Positions 39,801 to 50,200 of a DNA stretch of 53,045 nucleotides are shown here, piece after piece; the stretch's first letter is position 1, and each line of letters opens with the position of its first letter. The notes below the pieces were generated by a model. It searched no databases. It saw only the letters and a program-made list of their open reading frames with translations, and was not told the DNA's origin. The stretch is from Hirudo medicinalis. Its lineage: Eukaryota > Annelida > Clitellata > Hirudinida > Hirudinidae. A program made the translations under genes and the position numbers. The stretch is taken from assembly GCA_011800805.1 (NCBI GenBank), contig MPNW01000275.1, positions 3,319 through 56,363 of the forward strand. Reading direction: 5' to 3'.

Positions 39801-41365
39801 CCTTGTGACCAGCCTCTCTCGATACGCAGACAACAGCTCCATCGCAGCCCAGGGTCTCACCGGTTTAATCCAAGACGCAGTGTGAGTGAAAGTCCGGAGA
39901 GATGAAACAATTGTGTGAAAAGGAATTTTGGCACTTTATGTGACATTTTTTAAAAATTGCCATTGCTATGTTAAATTTTGGTAGACCGTGACAGTAATGG
40001 TGATGATGTGCTAATATTACTAACAGTTTCCTGTATAAATTTATGGAAAGTTAAATATTTGCATCACTCCAGCAACAAAACACAGCAGACGCAAGTAAAG
40101 ATGAATGAGTTGATTTCAAACATGAACTCGTCCAGCATTTTGGACTCTCAAACCAGAAATTGTCTCTCTTCGAATACTGGCCAGGCATCTGTCATTGTTT
40201 CAAATGTTGAGAGTGTGAGTTGTGTTTTCAAATAATAAAAAGAAGTGAATTTATTATAAAATTTATGCATTCAATAGTTAAGCTAGACTGATGTCTGATG
40301 ATGTCAATGTTGTTGACCGAAAATGTAAATGAATAATTATTAAGAAATGCCTAAGGATTATAATCTAATTCTTGCACCATTCAAATATAAAATTTATTTT
40401 TAAAATATTAATCATTATCACTCTAAAAATATCAATCACCGTCACTGCTGTAAGTGATTACATGGAAATCACAACCAGATAATGAGAAAGGCCAATGAAA
40501 CAAAAATAGCAGCGGACTTGATAAGCCAGGCCATATCGAATGCCACCAGCCTTTTTGATCCGGTCAAGAAGTCCTTTTCCAACATCTCGAGTTCTTTTGC
40601 AGCCTCAAGAGGGAGTTTGTCGCTCGTCAACGACACTCTTCAAGCCGTTCAGTTTGTTAGTCGTGTCATCGTGTTAGATCGTCATGGGCCACTTTTTCCA
40701 TTGTTGATAATTTTATTTTGGAGCATATTTTAGAGCCTTTTAACCATCAAGATGATGAGGCTTAAACTTATATTAAATTTATCTTACATTGTTGCTAATG
40801 TGATTTGTGCAATTATTATTGTTGTGTCATTAATGAAATCGCCATCTTTCTTTCTTAATCGTACAATCTAATTGCAGAACGAACTGAGAAATTCCAACAA
40901 TATGGTTATTTTGAACACCAATTACACAGTCAGAATGAGTGAATACAGCACCTGGCTGGTGAGCAAAACCCAGGTGGAGACGTGCATCAGCGACCTCTGG
41001 ACATCTCTCAACAACCTCAACAAACCAATTAAGTTGGCAGGTATCTCCTAAACATTAGAACTTTCAAAATATCTAAGAGTTTTGAATGTATTAACTATTT
41101 TTTATTTCATCTCTCCTTCAACATTCAACATTTAAAATTTCCCTGAAAGAATTCGCGCAATCACTTGCTGATCGCTTGCCAAGTACCCCACATTTCTTAT
41201 CTACTTGACTTCATCCCAGATCTTGCCACCCAAACACAAACTCAGCTCAACCAAATAAACCAGCTGACAAGTGACATAACAACATTGGAGAACGAGATCA
41301 ACGCCCTGCTGGACGCCATCAATAAATTTGGTCCTGAAAATGCCACATGCAGGGAGGCCACTTAG
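25272..41365 (+). CDS. Laminin chain with beta-type LF, alpha/gamma-type L4 and no LG domains
   Basis: About 2,075 residues from 37 exons, listed in the four domain entries and here. Exons 3-7: 26276-26393, 26719-26892, 27770-27925, 28273-28373, 28501-28716. Exons 12-16: 30646-30789, 31151-31279, 31477-31600, 31749-31891, 32049-32139. Exons 21-26: 34040-34241, 34435-34616, 34860-35028, 35350-35543, 35851-35938, 36314-36433. The order is signal peptide, LN, five LE modules (the fifth runs into LF), LF, five LE, L4, about seven LE, coiled coil, stop. LE modules show the CxC...C...CxxC pattern. Laminins are secreted basement-membrane proteins assembled as alpha-beta-gamma trimers through the coiled coil. 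The coiled-coil length (~600 residues) and the ending fit a beta or gamma chain; LF is normally beta-only and L4 alpha/gamma-only. The chain does not fit one standard class. Exon 1 carries an apparent frame break near 25500. Confidence 0.9.
27190..27213 (+). other. Candidate 24-nt laminin microexon
   Basis: Acceptor TTTTTTCCAG and donor GTGAGA bracket 24 nt. Its phase is 1 at both ends, so it can be skipped or included without a frame change. It would add GFDGSTTK (first and last codons shared with neighbours) between LE modules 2 and 3. Confidence 0.4.
27337..27363 (+). other. Candidate 27-nt laminin microexon
   Basis: A strong pyrimidine tract (TCCTGTTTTGTTTCTGTAG) and an optimal donor (GTGAGT) bracket 27 nt of phase 1-1. 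It would add YNCFDVCI, with two cysteines, to the LE2-LE3 junction. Two TGCATG hexamers (27263-27268, 27278-27283) lie upstream. Confidence 0.45.
27425..27535. repeat. (GAC/GAT)n and (AAT)n microsatellites
   Basis: Triplet tracts in the laminin intron downstream of the microexons. Confidence 0.9.
28501..30159 (+). other. Laminin exons 7-11: LE5 and beta-type LF domain
   Basis: Exons 28501-28716, 28981-29130, 29316-29472, 29697-29812 and 29979-30159. After the half LE module comes GGYFGPRLDFYTFDAEY, matching the beta-chain entry GYYFATLDHYLYEAE. Then come NIVERV, ALYQVVLRYE and SSILLDSVVFFPSIENL (beta: VSIVLDSLVLMP). The Cys-containing exit CPAIDYSLMIDLGGQAYACNC leads back into an LE module, as in beta chains. 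Donors at 28717 (GTTGGT) and 29813 (GTTCGA) are weak and were chosen by frame. Confidence 0.75.
29211..29275. repeat. (ATT)n microsatellite
   Basis: ATT triplets in the intron inside the LF-coding region. Confidence 0.9.
32049..33542 (+). other. Laminin exons 16-20: L4 (laminin IV type A) domain
   Basis: Exons 32049-32139, 32432-32560, 32739-33030, 33233-33352 and 33423-33542. L4 is inserted inside an LE module after CHCSGVSQNC, as in gamma and alpha chains. Visible landmarks are PFEESWTGV, VFWQITNTD, PDGDVIIRGEGV, ISESYWLKNG and YDEMIQVLYNIQSILIRAKF (gamma1: FQKLLNNLTSIKIRGTY). The exit is CVCPPTYEGQFCESC (gamma1: CTCPVGYGGQFCETC). Confidence 0.85.
33086..33217. repeat. (AAT)n microsatellite
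   Basis: About 130 bp of AAT/AAC triplets ending shortly before the acceptor of laminin exon 19. It generates spurious Asn- and Ile-rich frames. Confidence 0.95.
33822..33930. repeat. (GAT)n microsatellite
   Basis: GAT/GGT triplets in the intron before laminin exon 21. Confidence 0.95.
34297..34425. repeat. Minisatellite of ~10-bp TGATGTTATG-like units
   Basis: Around twelve diverged copies of (A/C)TGATGTTA(T/C)G fill the intron just upstream of laminin exon 22. Confidence 0.85.
34686..34742. repeat. (CCAT)n microsatellite
   Basis: CCAT tetranucleotides with late interruptions, in the intron before laminin exon 23. Confidence 0.9.
35176..35295. repeat. (AAT/AAC)n microsatellite
   Basis: About 120 bp in the intron before laminin exon 24. 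Confidence 0.95.
36785..36817 (+). other. Candidate 33-nt laminin microexon
   Basis: Acceptor TCGTTTACAG and donor GTGATT bracket 33 nt of phase 1-1, between exon 26 and the coiled-coil exon at 36988. It would insert ESFDGITTLPE just before the coiled coil. Optional inclusion keeps frame either way. Confidence 0.4.
36988..41365 (+). other. Laminin coiled-coil exons and C-terminus
   Basis: Exons 36988-37113, 37248-37375, 37549-37844, 37987-38187, 38573-38750, 39276-39425, 39754-39881, 40073-40214, 40479-40655, 40878-41040 and 41220-41365. The region starts NCTSCGPCFRSLAERASIL (gamma1: CPACYRLVKDKV) and runs about 600 residues. It is Ser/Asn-rich with heptad-like spacing, weaker than in textbook laminins. 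It carries many N-glycosylation sequons. The end is LLDAINKFGPENATCREAT. The single Cys resembles the beta-gamma linking cysteine, and the Glu third from the end matches the position needed for integrin binding in gamma1. No LG domain follows before the stop; the next gene is on the other strand. Confidence 0.85.
38919..39066. repeat. 21-bp minisatellite, about seven units
   Basis: The unit TTAATTATCAATACTCTTAA(A) is tandemly repeated in the intron before laminin exon 33. The last two units change CAATACT to CATTATT. Confidence 0.95.
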
Positions 41366-41946
41366 AAGCAGAACACTCGTCGACATAACTCAAAGATTAA
41401 TTAAGATATTTTTGTCCTTTTTCACCCCGAATTTGCACTGCAAACTCTCCCGGGTGGTGGTGTTTTGATACCGATTACGTAAACAAACCAATTATTTATT
41501 ATTCTCGATTCGACCTTGCCCTACTTTGGTCTCATTCTAACTTCTGTATTGATTTGTAAGAGCGAATCGTATTCATTTCGTAAATAACCTCGAATCTATT
41601 TATAAACTAAGAATTAAAATTGCTGTGACTTTCAATTTAAAAAATAAAAACTAGAATCCATTGACTCTTGACATGACCATTTAACAGACCTGACTTCAGA
41701 TAAATACCATCACTACCATCACTACTGCATTCAAATTCATTTGATTTGTAGATAGCTAGATGACTGTCACGACAAAAAAAAACAATTGCTAAGGTAAACC
41801 ACTCATCAGAACAATAAATAGTGGTAATTAGACATTGCACATCTGAAAGGTGAGCACCGCATGCTAAAGGCACTTTGAGAAATGGTAGCCATGAATGACA
41901 TTTGGTAAATGACAGCAAAGCAAAACTGCTTACTAAAACTGCTTAA
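41366..41946. other. Convergent 3' untranslated region of laminin and adenylyl cyclase
   Basis: About 580 bp between two stop codons on opposite strands. Candidate polyadenylation hexamers are AATAAA at 41643-41648 (+) and TTTATT at 41495-41500 (AATAAA on minus). If both are used the transcripts overlap. No gene is seen. Confidence 0.45.
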
Positions 41947-44000
41947 TTAAAGTTCGGCAGTCATCCTGTTCGACTGGCTAGACATCAGAGAGTCAAAATT
42001 GTAGTTTTCGTAATCTTCATCCACCTTCACGTTTTCAACATTGGCTTCATCGAATATGTCGATTTCGACGTCGCTGACCGGTTCCACGGCAAAGTAATCC
42101 TCGTCGCTTGCCATGCCGGGCCTGTAGTTGTCGTACTCCGACTCTATGGCAGAGCTTGACTCGTAGCTCAGGGCGGGATCGGAACGTGACATTTCACTAT
42201 TAAACGAGGAAAGGCTCAGACGGTCTGCGGCCAGCGTCAGGTGCATGGGATTGTTCCGAACTTTTGATTTCTGCAGGTGCTTCACCTGAAAGAGCCCCGA
42301 ACCCGGCTGCTTCTGATTCTCACCGATGGATGACACGTTGGCACAAAGAGAAGCAATATCCCTTTTGTTTGAAGTCCTCTGTAACATCTTTGGACTTGAT
42401 TCTCCCAAGGATGAGGATGAGTTCAGCTCATCACTGACTTCCACTGCTATCCTGTCCAAACTCTTACTTCTTGTCGGCGAGTCTGTACGTCCCCACCTGT
42501 CCCTTAGGTTTTGAGGCGGCACGGCCATGCTGTGGCGTGAATTGGTGCTTTCGTGCTGCTGACTTTGTTTTGTCGGTTCGGAATTTTTAAGGGACTGCTG
42601 GTGTAGGCGAAGTTTTGAAGTAAGATTAGCAGCTAGTAGTGTCTTAGCTAAGGATGCATGGGTACCATTCTGAAGAGGAGCCCTAGAATTTTGAATTGGC
42701 TGTGATTTGAGCCCTACATTGTTGATATTATTTTTCACTACTATGAAAGCTGATTTCGGGAGATTCTGCACAAGAGGACCTGAGGCTTCCAGAAAACCGT
42801 TTGCACCTATGAGCAATTTTGTGTTTGGCTTGTCTCTCTCCTGAACTTTCTTTCCTGATGAACGCATTTTAGGGACATTAGCGTACAACGAGGCTCCTGG
42901 CTGGTTAGAGCCTGCCATTTGCCCAGAGTTTTTGAACCGAGAATCGTCAACAAATGTTTTGGTATAAATTATACCATTTTCAAGATGCATTAGGCCTCCT
43001 TCGTCTGCACTTTCTTTTTGGTCAGATGAAAGCATTTCAGATGCATTTACCTCCTGCTTTGAGTGGTCTTGCTCTTCATATAAATACAGATCAGACTTTT
43101 TGTTCTGGTTGGCTCCAATTTCTTTCATTATGGCTTCAATGTCCTCGACATCTGAGGTCGAGAGTCTTATGCTATTCTTTGGTGTAACCTTTTTATCTGC
43201 TTCAATTTCTCTGTCCTTGTTGGAAGGTTTTCTTTCACAAAAGTCACTTTCGTTCCTCCAGAACTCTGAAGCACCAGCATTTTCATCTATTTTCTCTGAA
43301 CTAGTTTGGCTACACAGCTGGCTTTGGCAATCTGTTGCCCCAGTGCCTGCTGATATTGCATATGATTGGGAACAGTTTGGATTACATGGGTGCATGTGGT
43401 CAGGATAAGAATTGTTGTTCCCATCATTAGGCTTCTTATTAACATGAGATTCGTTGAAGTCTTCAATGTTTGCCATCCTCAGTAATGACTTACCATTTCC
43501 AGTCTGAATGGTGTTTGCATTGAAAGCTCCGGCAGGGATGAAAGCTGAGGTATGTTTTAGCGGACCATGTATGGAAGGAAATGCTGTGTTTTTTTGATGA
43601 TTTTGTGAATTCGAAACAAAATGCGCCCTCGAATCACTCGTGCCACCGATTTTCTTCAACTGGTTCAAATTTTGGAACTCAAGCTGGTTGCATTGATTCC
43701 AGTGTAAATCGGTCGATTTACCCGAAGGCTGGATGCTCGTTGAAAATGCGGAGAGGCTGTCATTGCGATGGTGGAAATAACCTGGATTGTTAATGGAAGA
43801 AAAGTTGAACATTTGGCAGCTACTGTGTGCTTTGGAAGGGGTCTGTGGAGTAATGGGCTGAGGCCTCTTGATAGAATGGTCGAATGCTGGAAGCTCAGTA
43901 AATTTGTCCTGACAAATGTTGTAGCGAGAACAAGGAACGAATTCTTCATCCTTTTCAAAGTCAAAGAAACTGGCTGGTTTCGGAGGATTGGCACCAGACA
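41947..44000 (-). other. Cyclase ~680-residue C-terminal tail in a single exon
   Basis: After the end of C2 ([10 protein letters not shown]) the last exon runs on for about 680 residues. The tail is rich in Ser, Asn, Gln and Lys and looks disordered. It has dense Ser-Pro and Arg-Ser patches ([17 protein letters not shown]) and an acidic stretch near the end ([14 protein letters not shown]). No domain is recognised; it is probably a regulatory or scaffolding region. Confidence 0.8.
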
Positions 44001-47000
44001 AGAAATAAGTCAGCTGTTCTCTTGAGTTCTTCAGCTTGGTCGTTCCTCTGCATTTGAACTCGTAGCATGCTTGGAGAACTTCATAGACAGTGTGAGACAC
44101 CTAAAATAATTAATTATTACTGCAATTTAAAAACCCACTTCGTAAAGTTATTGATTTACTCTTTGATCAATAAATAAAAGGTCGTTTCTGAAGCTATTTG
44201 TGATTTTCAATAATCAATGTTACCAAGTTAATAAATTTTAGTTTGAAAGTGGTTTTGGTTAGTTATTTATTGAAGGATGTAGAAAATACCTGAATGCAGT
44301 TAGGCAGGCTTGTCGAATTGAGCAGGCATGCTGTGTTGACTGTGTCGCCAATGATTTCGTACTGGGGTTTCCGAGCACCGATAACTCCAGCTATCGCAGG
44401 TCCGAAGTCAATGCCTTCACAAATTAAAAAAAAAAATGAAGAATTTGGCTCTAAACATTTTGTCAGTTGTTCATAATATTTACAAATATGATACAAATTG
44501 CTTTACAATCAGGTATTATTTGTGTATCAAACTCATACAAACATCGCCAAGCATAACACTGTAGCAAGCAAAGAAATCTCTGATAAATTTGTAAGATGTT
44601 TTCAATGTTCTATGTTGGCATGAGGAACATGTACAGACGGCTGTGCAAAATGTTTCCATCAACAAATACAAAAAGTGGATGAGAGCAAATATTCTAGCAC
44701 CACAAAAACAGTTTGCATTTTGAGCAATTCTGTTGGGTTCATCGATCAACAAGATCAAGATATTGTTGTCGTGTCGGTCGAGGCTTTATTATTTTATAAT
44801 ATTATTATTATTATTATTATAATACTATTATTATTTTAACAATTTCAATGTTTTTAGAAATTTATCCTTTCAAGCAACATTCATGTCCCATTGTTGAGCT
44901 TTCAAGGTCTTAGGTTGTAAGGTTATAAACATGCACTGATTGCAATCGACAATCGTCGACATCATCAACATTTACATCAACAAATTGGTCATTGTTAACA
45001 ATTTCTGGTTCGCAACAACTCACAAACTCACCTGCTCTGAATGTGAGTCTACCCCTGCTGATGGGCAGAAGTGCCTCCCTCATCTTCAGGGCCAATTCCA
45101 TGATAATGTTCAGGTGCAGTTTCTTGTTCTCCTTGCTGTCCTATTGGAGATCATAATCATCATAATTGCCGAGATCTTAATCTCCATCATCATAGTCATA
45201 ATCACCATCATCGTTGAGGTCATCATCATCATCATCATCATCGCATTAAATATTAGTCATCAGATCAAAACTGGATCTTCCGACTAACATCAATCTTGTT
45301 GCTGGGTTTGAGGCCACCGATGACGAGATAAGACGGTCCCGAGGATTTTATTTTCACAGTCGACATGAACCTCGGGTCCGTGTGAACCTGGAATCACAGT
45401 TCAAAATTGGTTTGGTTCTTAATGTTTCCACAATTGCTGAAAATATTTTGTAATCATTATCTAATCACAATACGATTTTAACGTTTAAATTAAACATTAA
45501 TGGCTGATATAAAAGTAATTTTATTAGAATTAACACATCCTAATACATCCTAATGAAATGATCATTTAGTTTGTCATCTTGTAAGGTTATTTAGAAGATA
45601 GTTAGAACACCTTTAGGATAACAATTATTTTTTTATGAGATTCGGCCTTGAATCGTTCCATGGGAGCAGGCAGCCCATCGACGGGACGATGGGAGTACAT
45701 CCCTTCGGGCTGCCCTTTTGTAAAAAAATTCTAGCCATGTAATGACTACGGAATATTAGATAAAAATTGTTCGATAAACTGAAAAAAAAATTATAAAATT
45801 ATCACAGAAGCATTTCAAGAAGGATGATTAGTGATATTCATTTATTTAGCTTTGTCGTGGCAGAGACTCGACCCAACAGCAGTCGAAAACAACAATCCAA
45901 ACGACGACACCTTATCGAATGCTGAAATGATCTCGTGGAGCACTCTCAGACTCTCGGACGTCCTCGACCTTTTCACGAGATCACCGTGGACCTGAGACAT
46001 GTTGGTCACTGATGCTTGCATCACCGTTACTCTGGAGTAGCTGTGACTGTAAAAGTCCTGGAAAATATGTTCAGAAACAAATCAAGTTAATTGAATGTAA
46101 TTCTTCACGTTTAGTGACTTTTTACAGATGTTCGAATGGCAATCAATGGAACAATATATTGTTCGTTTCTAAAAATTCTGAAAAGATTTCACTCTATGAT
46201 TTTGTAGATTGATCCTTGTGACAAAATGTTTGGGAGGAGGATGATTGAGAAGTTCAAGGTTACTGTAATTATTCATGAATTTCGATTAACATGTTCGTCT
46301 AACGATTATTTTGTTCTCGGGAACGTTGTCAAAGTAGGGCACGACGTGGTCTGGCAGCAGGTTGTGGAACAAATCTTGGTTCAAATTTTCCATCGTACTG
46401 ACCTCCAGTCTCTGCTTTCTCACCTGGATAAGAAATTCAATCATTCTGAATTATCAAATAATTTCAGCACTTAAATATTAATTAAATTATTGAAAGTAAA
46501 CAATGACTAATAAATCTTCTTATTATTAAAATGAAAAATAAAATGACTCTCACGAAGCTCAATGAAGAACAAGATGATTTAATAAAAAAAAAAAGAAACA
46601 ATAAGACATCGAAAGGAATCTTTTCCATGAAGTCGGGAGTACCTGGTCGTGCCAGACGTGCCCGAGTCTGAGGAGCCAATCCAGGTCTCGACTGCAGAGG
46701 TAGAGAGCGATAACAAAGTGGAGCAGCATGAGAATTCCTGGAGCATCACTGGGAATCTCGCTCCTGCAATAATCAGTTCCACTCAGTTGCTGGGATAATG
46801 AGAACCAAATTTCTTTAATGTTTTTATTTTCCTTCTGAAGAACCCCTCGACTTGTTCGATGCGCTCGAGTATAATTACAAGTGTAATTTAATGACATCGC
46901 GTCGTTGGTGCCGTCGCCAAGCATCAAGCAGAAAGCTTTTGATGTCAGCAATTTTGATCACATTAAAACCTTAAATGCTTCGTAAGGATAAAATGATGTG

Positions 47001-47174
47001 AAAAGAAGTTTCACAATTGGCCATGACGGATTGTGATCCTCTTTTGGATGCCTTCAATTCATTTAGTTTCATCATCATTCTCATCTCAAGCCATGAGCCA
47101 GGAACTCAGAAGGTGTTTATTTGATGTTTGTTTGATGAGAGCATTTCAACAACAACGCCACTTGCTTACACTAG

Positions 47175-47212
<38 letters not shown>

Positions 47213-50200
47213 ATCTTTTATAATTTATATATATATATAAACAATATTATATTAAGCAAGCAAACATGCCAACTTCATCTAACCCTAGCTTGGAGTCGTA
47301 GTTGAAAAAGAAAGTCCTGTTGGCAAACTCCATGATCATGAGGTACCCGACAGACATCAGGAGCCAGATGCCTAGCTTGGCAGAAACCGATAGCCGAGCG
47401 AACAAGAAGACGAGGAAGAAGCAGGGAAGGGCGTTCAGGTAAATGTACTGCGGGGAGAGACACTCCAGGTGAGATGGATGGTGAAAAGAAACCACAGACT
47501 CTGATGGGGACACCATCCTGTCTGGGAAAACTATCCCCCCTCTACAGCACAGCTGCAATAGGAATGTTTGAAAATGATGTAATTATGATGATAATTTTAC
47601 AACTTGTAACATATTGTTGTAACTTAATATTCAATTTTTACTTGTTTTAAAGTCTCCCTTAAAATTTACACACAAAGAAAGATCAGACACTGTGCGCACA
47701 CAGGACAGACTAGTCGGACTTCAGCAGACGAACGCATGCAACATTTACAACATGTTGGAAAAAAAAATGAACAAAAACTGAAAAATTAAAAAAAAATGAC
47801 AAGAATGTCGGAAAGAAGCAACACAGAAATGTTCACGTCACTCACTGTGTTGAGGAAAGACATGACAAAGTGGAGGAGGATGCTGACGAGGATGATGGAT
47901 CTGCGTGCCAGGAATGACTTCTTCACATCACAACCTATGCACTGGAAAGAGAACATTCCATCTCACCACTGTATCCATTCCATCTCATCGCTGTGATTCC
48001 GATACTCGTATGGACGTCAAAAAATTATTCTGACGGATTGTTTTCTTGTAATAGTTAGAGAGTTGATAATAGTCTATTTAATAAGATTATTAAAGATTTT
48101 TATTTCTTGAAATAACCTGGTTAATTCACATAACTTCCGACAAGTTAACCTTCGATCCTTTCACGATGAAATGCTTTATTATTATATATTTTATCATTTT
48201 TTTACAATTTATAATATACATATATGTAATTATTATTATTATTTGTAATATTATGCTTATGCATCCTTACTCTGATCCTGTAACCGAGGACCAGCATCAG
48301 CACCACAGAGATCCAAGCGAAGCAAACCAAGAAGAACACGAGGAGGAAAATCGTCCTGAAGGTTCAAATTTCATTTAAAATTATTTATTGAAGAATTGAT
48401 TTGAAGAATGAAACTCAGTGCACAACGATGGTTTCAAATGCAGCAAACATTTCTCGACTCGACCTCGAATGACGAATTTAGTCTTCCTAAAAATGGTTTT
48501 TTAATCAATTGATTCTATAATTTATATAATATTATTATAATATAATTTATATAATATTGTTACAATATAATTTATGTAATATTGTTATAATATAATTTTA
48601 TATAATATTATATAAATTTAATAATATTATTATATAAATTTAATATTCAATAATATTAAATATAATTTATGTAATACTATTATATTATTTCCTCCATAAA
48701 TTTATAATTAATTAATGACATCCAATCAATTATTCTCCAAGTAATTAATTAATACCTCATAAATCAGAAAAACCATCACATGCTCAGTAGCTCAGCATTT
48801 GCAATTCTTAACGACTCATTTTCGGCCTTAATTTCCCAAACTTCAAAATAACTTTCGGCAGAACGAGGTCGTCACTCACCTGGGCAAAATCAGTGCATGG
48901 ATGATCATGGAGATGACGAGGAGGACGAGGGCAATAAACAACTTTGAAGCAAACTGAACGTCCTCCAAAGTTTGGAACTGAAAAGTTCGTGCAAGATATT
49001 CAACGATTAACTTATCACTAAGTCATTGGTTGGCTGATGTCAGTGGTCTGGTTACATACCAGGTGATCAAATATTGTTTGGTAAATAATTTATTTAGTTG
49101 GAATCGATTATTTTTTAATTCCTGCGATCATTCGCGGTAATAATCGTTAGTTGCTCGTAACATTAAAACATTAACATCAGTCTAATAATAATCAGATAAT
49201 AATCGTCAGTTGCTCGTAACATTAAAACATTAACATCAGTCTCAAAAAGAAAGATGATTCTGGAGACATCAATCACCATCCTTGTGCTCTTGCCATCAAC
49301 ATCAAGCAATTATGCAGAAATTATATTTCAAAGTCAACAACAACAACAACAAGATAAACAACAATAAAAAAAATTGAAAATGGAACTTTTACTACCACTT
49401 TGGTGGCTTTGATGGCTAAAAAAAGAACCAAGCCTTGTATAAATTTAGCAGCACTGAACTCAGCTAGTTGCCCGAATTGGTCAGTCAACTGAATAAGGAT
49501 CCGTTCGTTGAAACGAATTCATCCCCAATCTCGACAGAAGATATTAAAGCCCCACAAGGACGGATCCTTCGCACGAATTGCATCATTAAAAGCATTAAAA
49601 AAGAAATCTAACACTCCTTTCGAGAGCAGACGACTTGAAGGAGAGGCCGAGGTAGTTGACGTGCTCCGTCTTCTTCTTCTTGACGGACTTGTTGGCAATC
49701 AGCTGGATCAGGTGCTTCCTGTGACGCTCAGAGAAACTGGAAGACTTTTTGCTGTCGGAGGCGACAAAAGCAGCAATGAATAAAATTGAGTAAAGATAAA
49801 AATAAATCGGTCGATAATAAACTTCAGGCAACCTTTACTTTAACAAATGAAATATAAATAATTTAATAAATAAAAAATAAATAAACTTCAGGCAACCTTT
49901 GCTTTAATAAATAAAATATAAATAATTTAATAAATAAACTTAGCAATTATGCCATTAGTGCCGACGTTGCAAGCAAAACTCTCTCGTTCAATTTCGAGCA
50001 AGTTCACTGATTTCAGTTTGAGATGATTATTTCATTTAATATTTTAATTTTTTTTTTTTTTTGAGATCTTAAAATGCTTTTAAATAGAACCAACGCCCTG
50101 AAATAACCTTTTGGATGTTATAAAAACCTCAGCATCTTCAAAGGAGTTGTTCTGAAGAAGATTAAAGGCCATTTTATTCGTGAATTTAAAAATTTAATTC

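Larger units (their letters stand above)
44290..46423 (-). other. Cyclase C2 domain exons with altered active site
   Basis: Exons 46423-46325, 46057-45911, 45387-45289, 45140-45032 and 44414-44290; the domain continues into the last exon. Landmarks are [71 protein letters not shown] and [13 protein letters not shown]. Compared with mammalian type 2 C2, the Asn of TVN (N1025) and the Lys at the K1065 position (TTKLK) are kept. D1018 is Glu, W1020 is Ile and R1029 is Leu. Confidence 0.85.
46643..48977 (-). other. Cyclase second transmembrane cassette (TM7-12)
   Basis: Exons 48977-48880, 48355-48271, 47941-47846, 47552-47284 and 46763-46643. Hydrophobic spans: [86 protein letters not shown] and [17 protein letters not shown] after the fifth gives a potential extracellular glycosylation site, as expected for the second cassette. 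Confidence 0.85.

Noticed and set aside
42326..43408. Several plus-strand frames of 60-100 codons
   Set aside because: Antisense shadows of the long last exon of the cyclase.
45636..45720. tRNA gene or tRNA-derived SINE
   Set aside because: No cloverleaf and no convincing A/B boxes despite the GC-rich stems and the TTTT.
47033..47305. 90-codon frame with an Ile/Tyr/His run
   Set aside because: The run is a (TA)n microsatellite in a cyclase intron.
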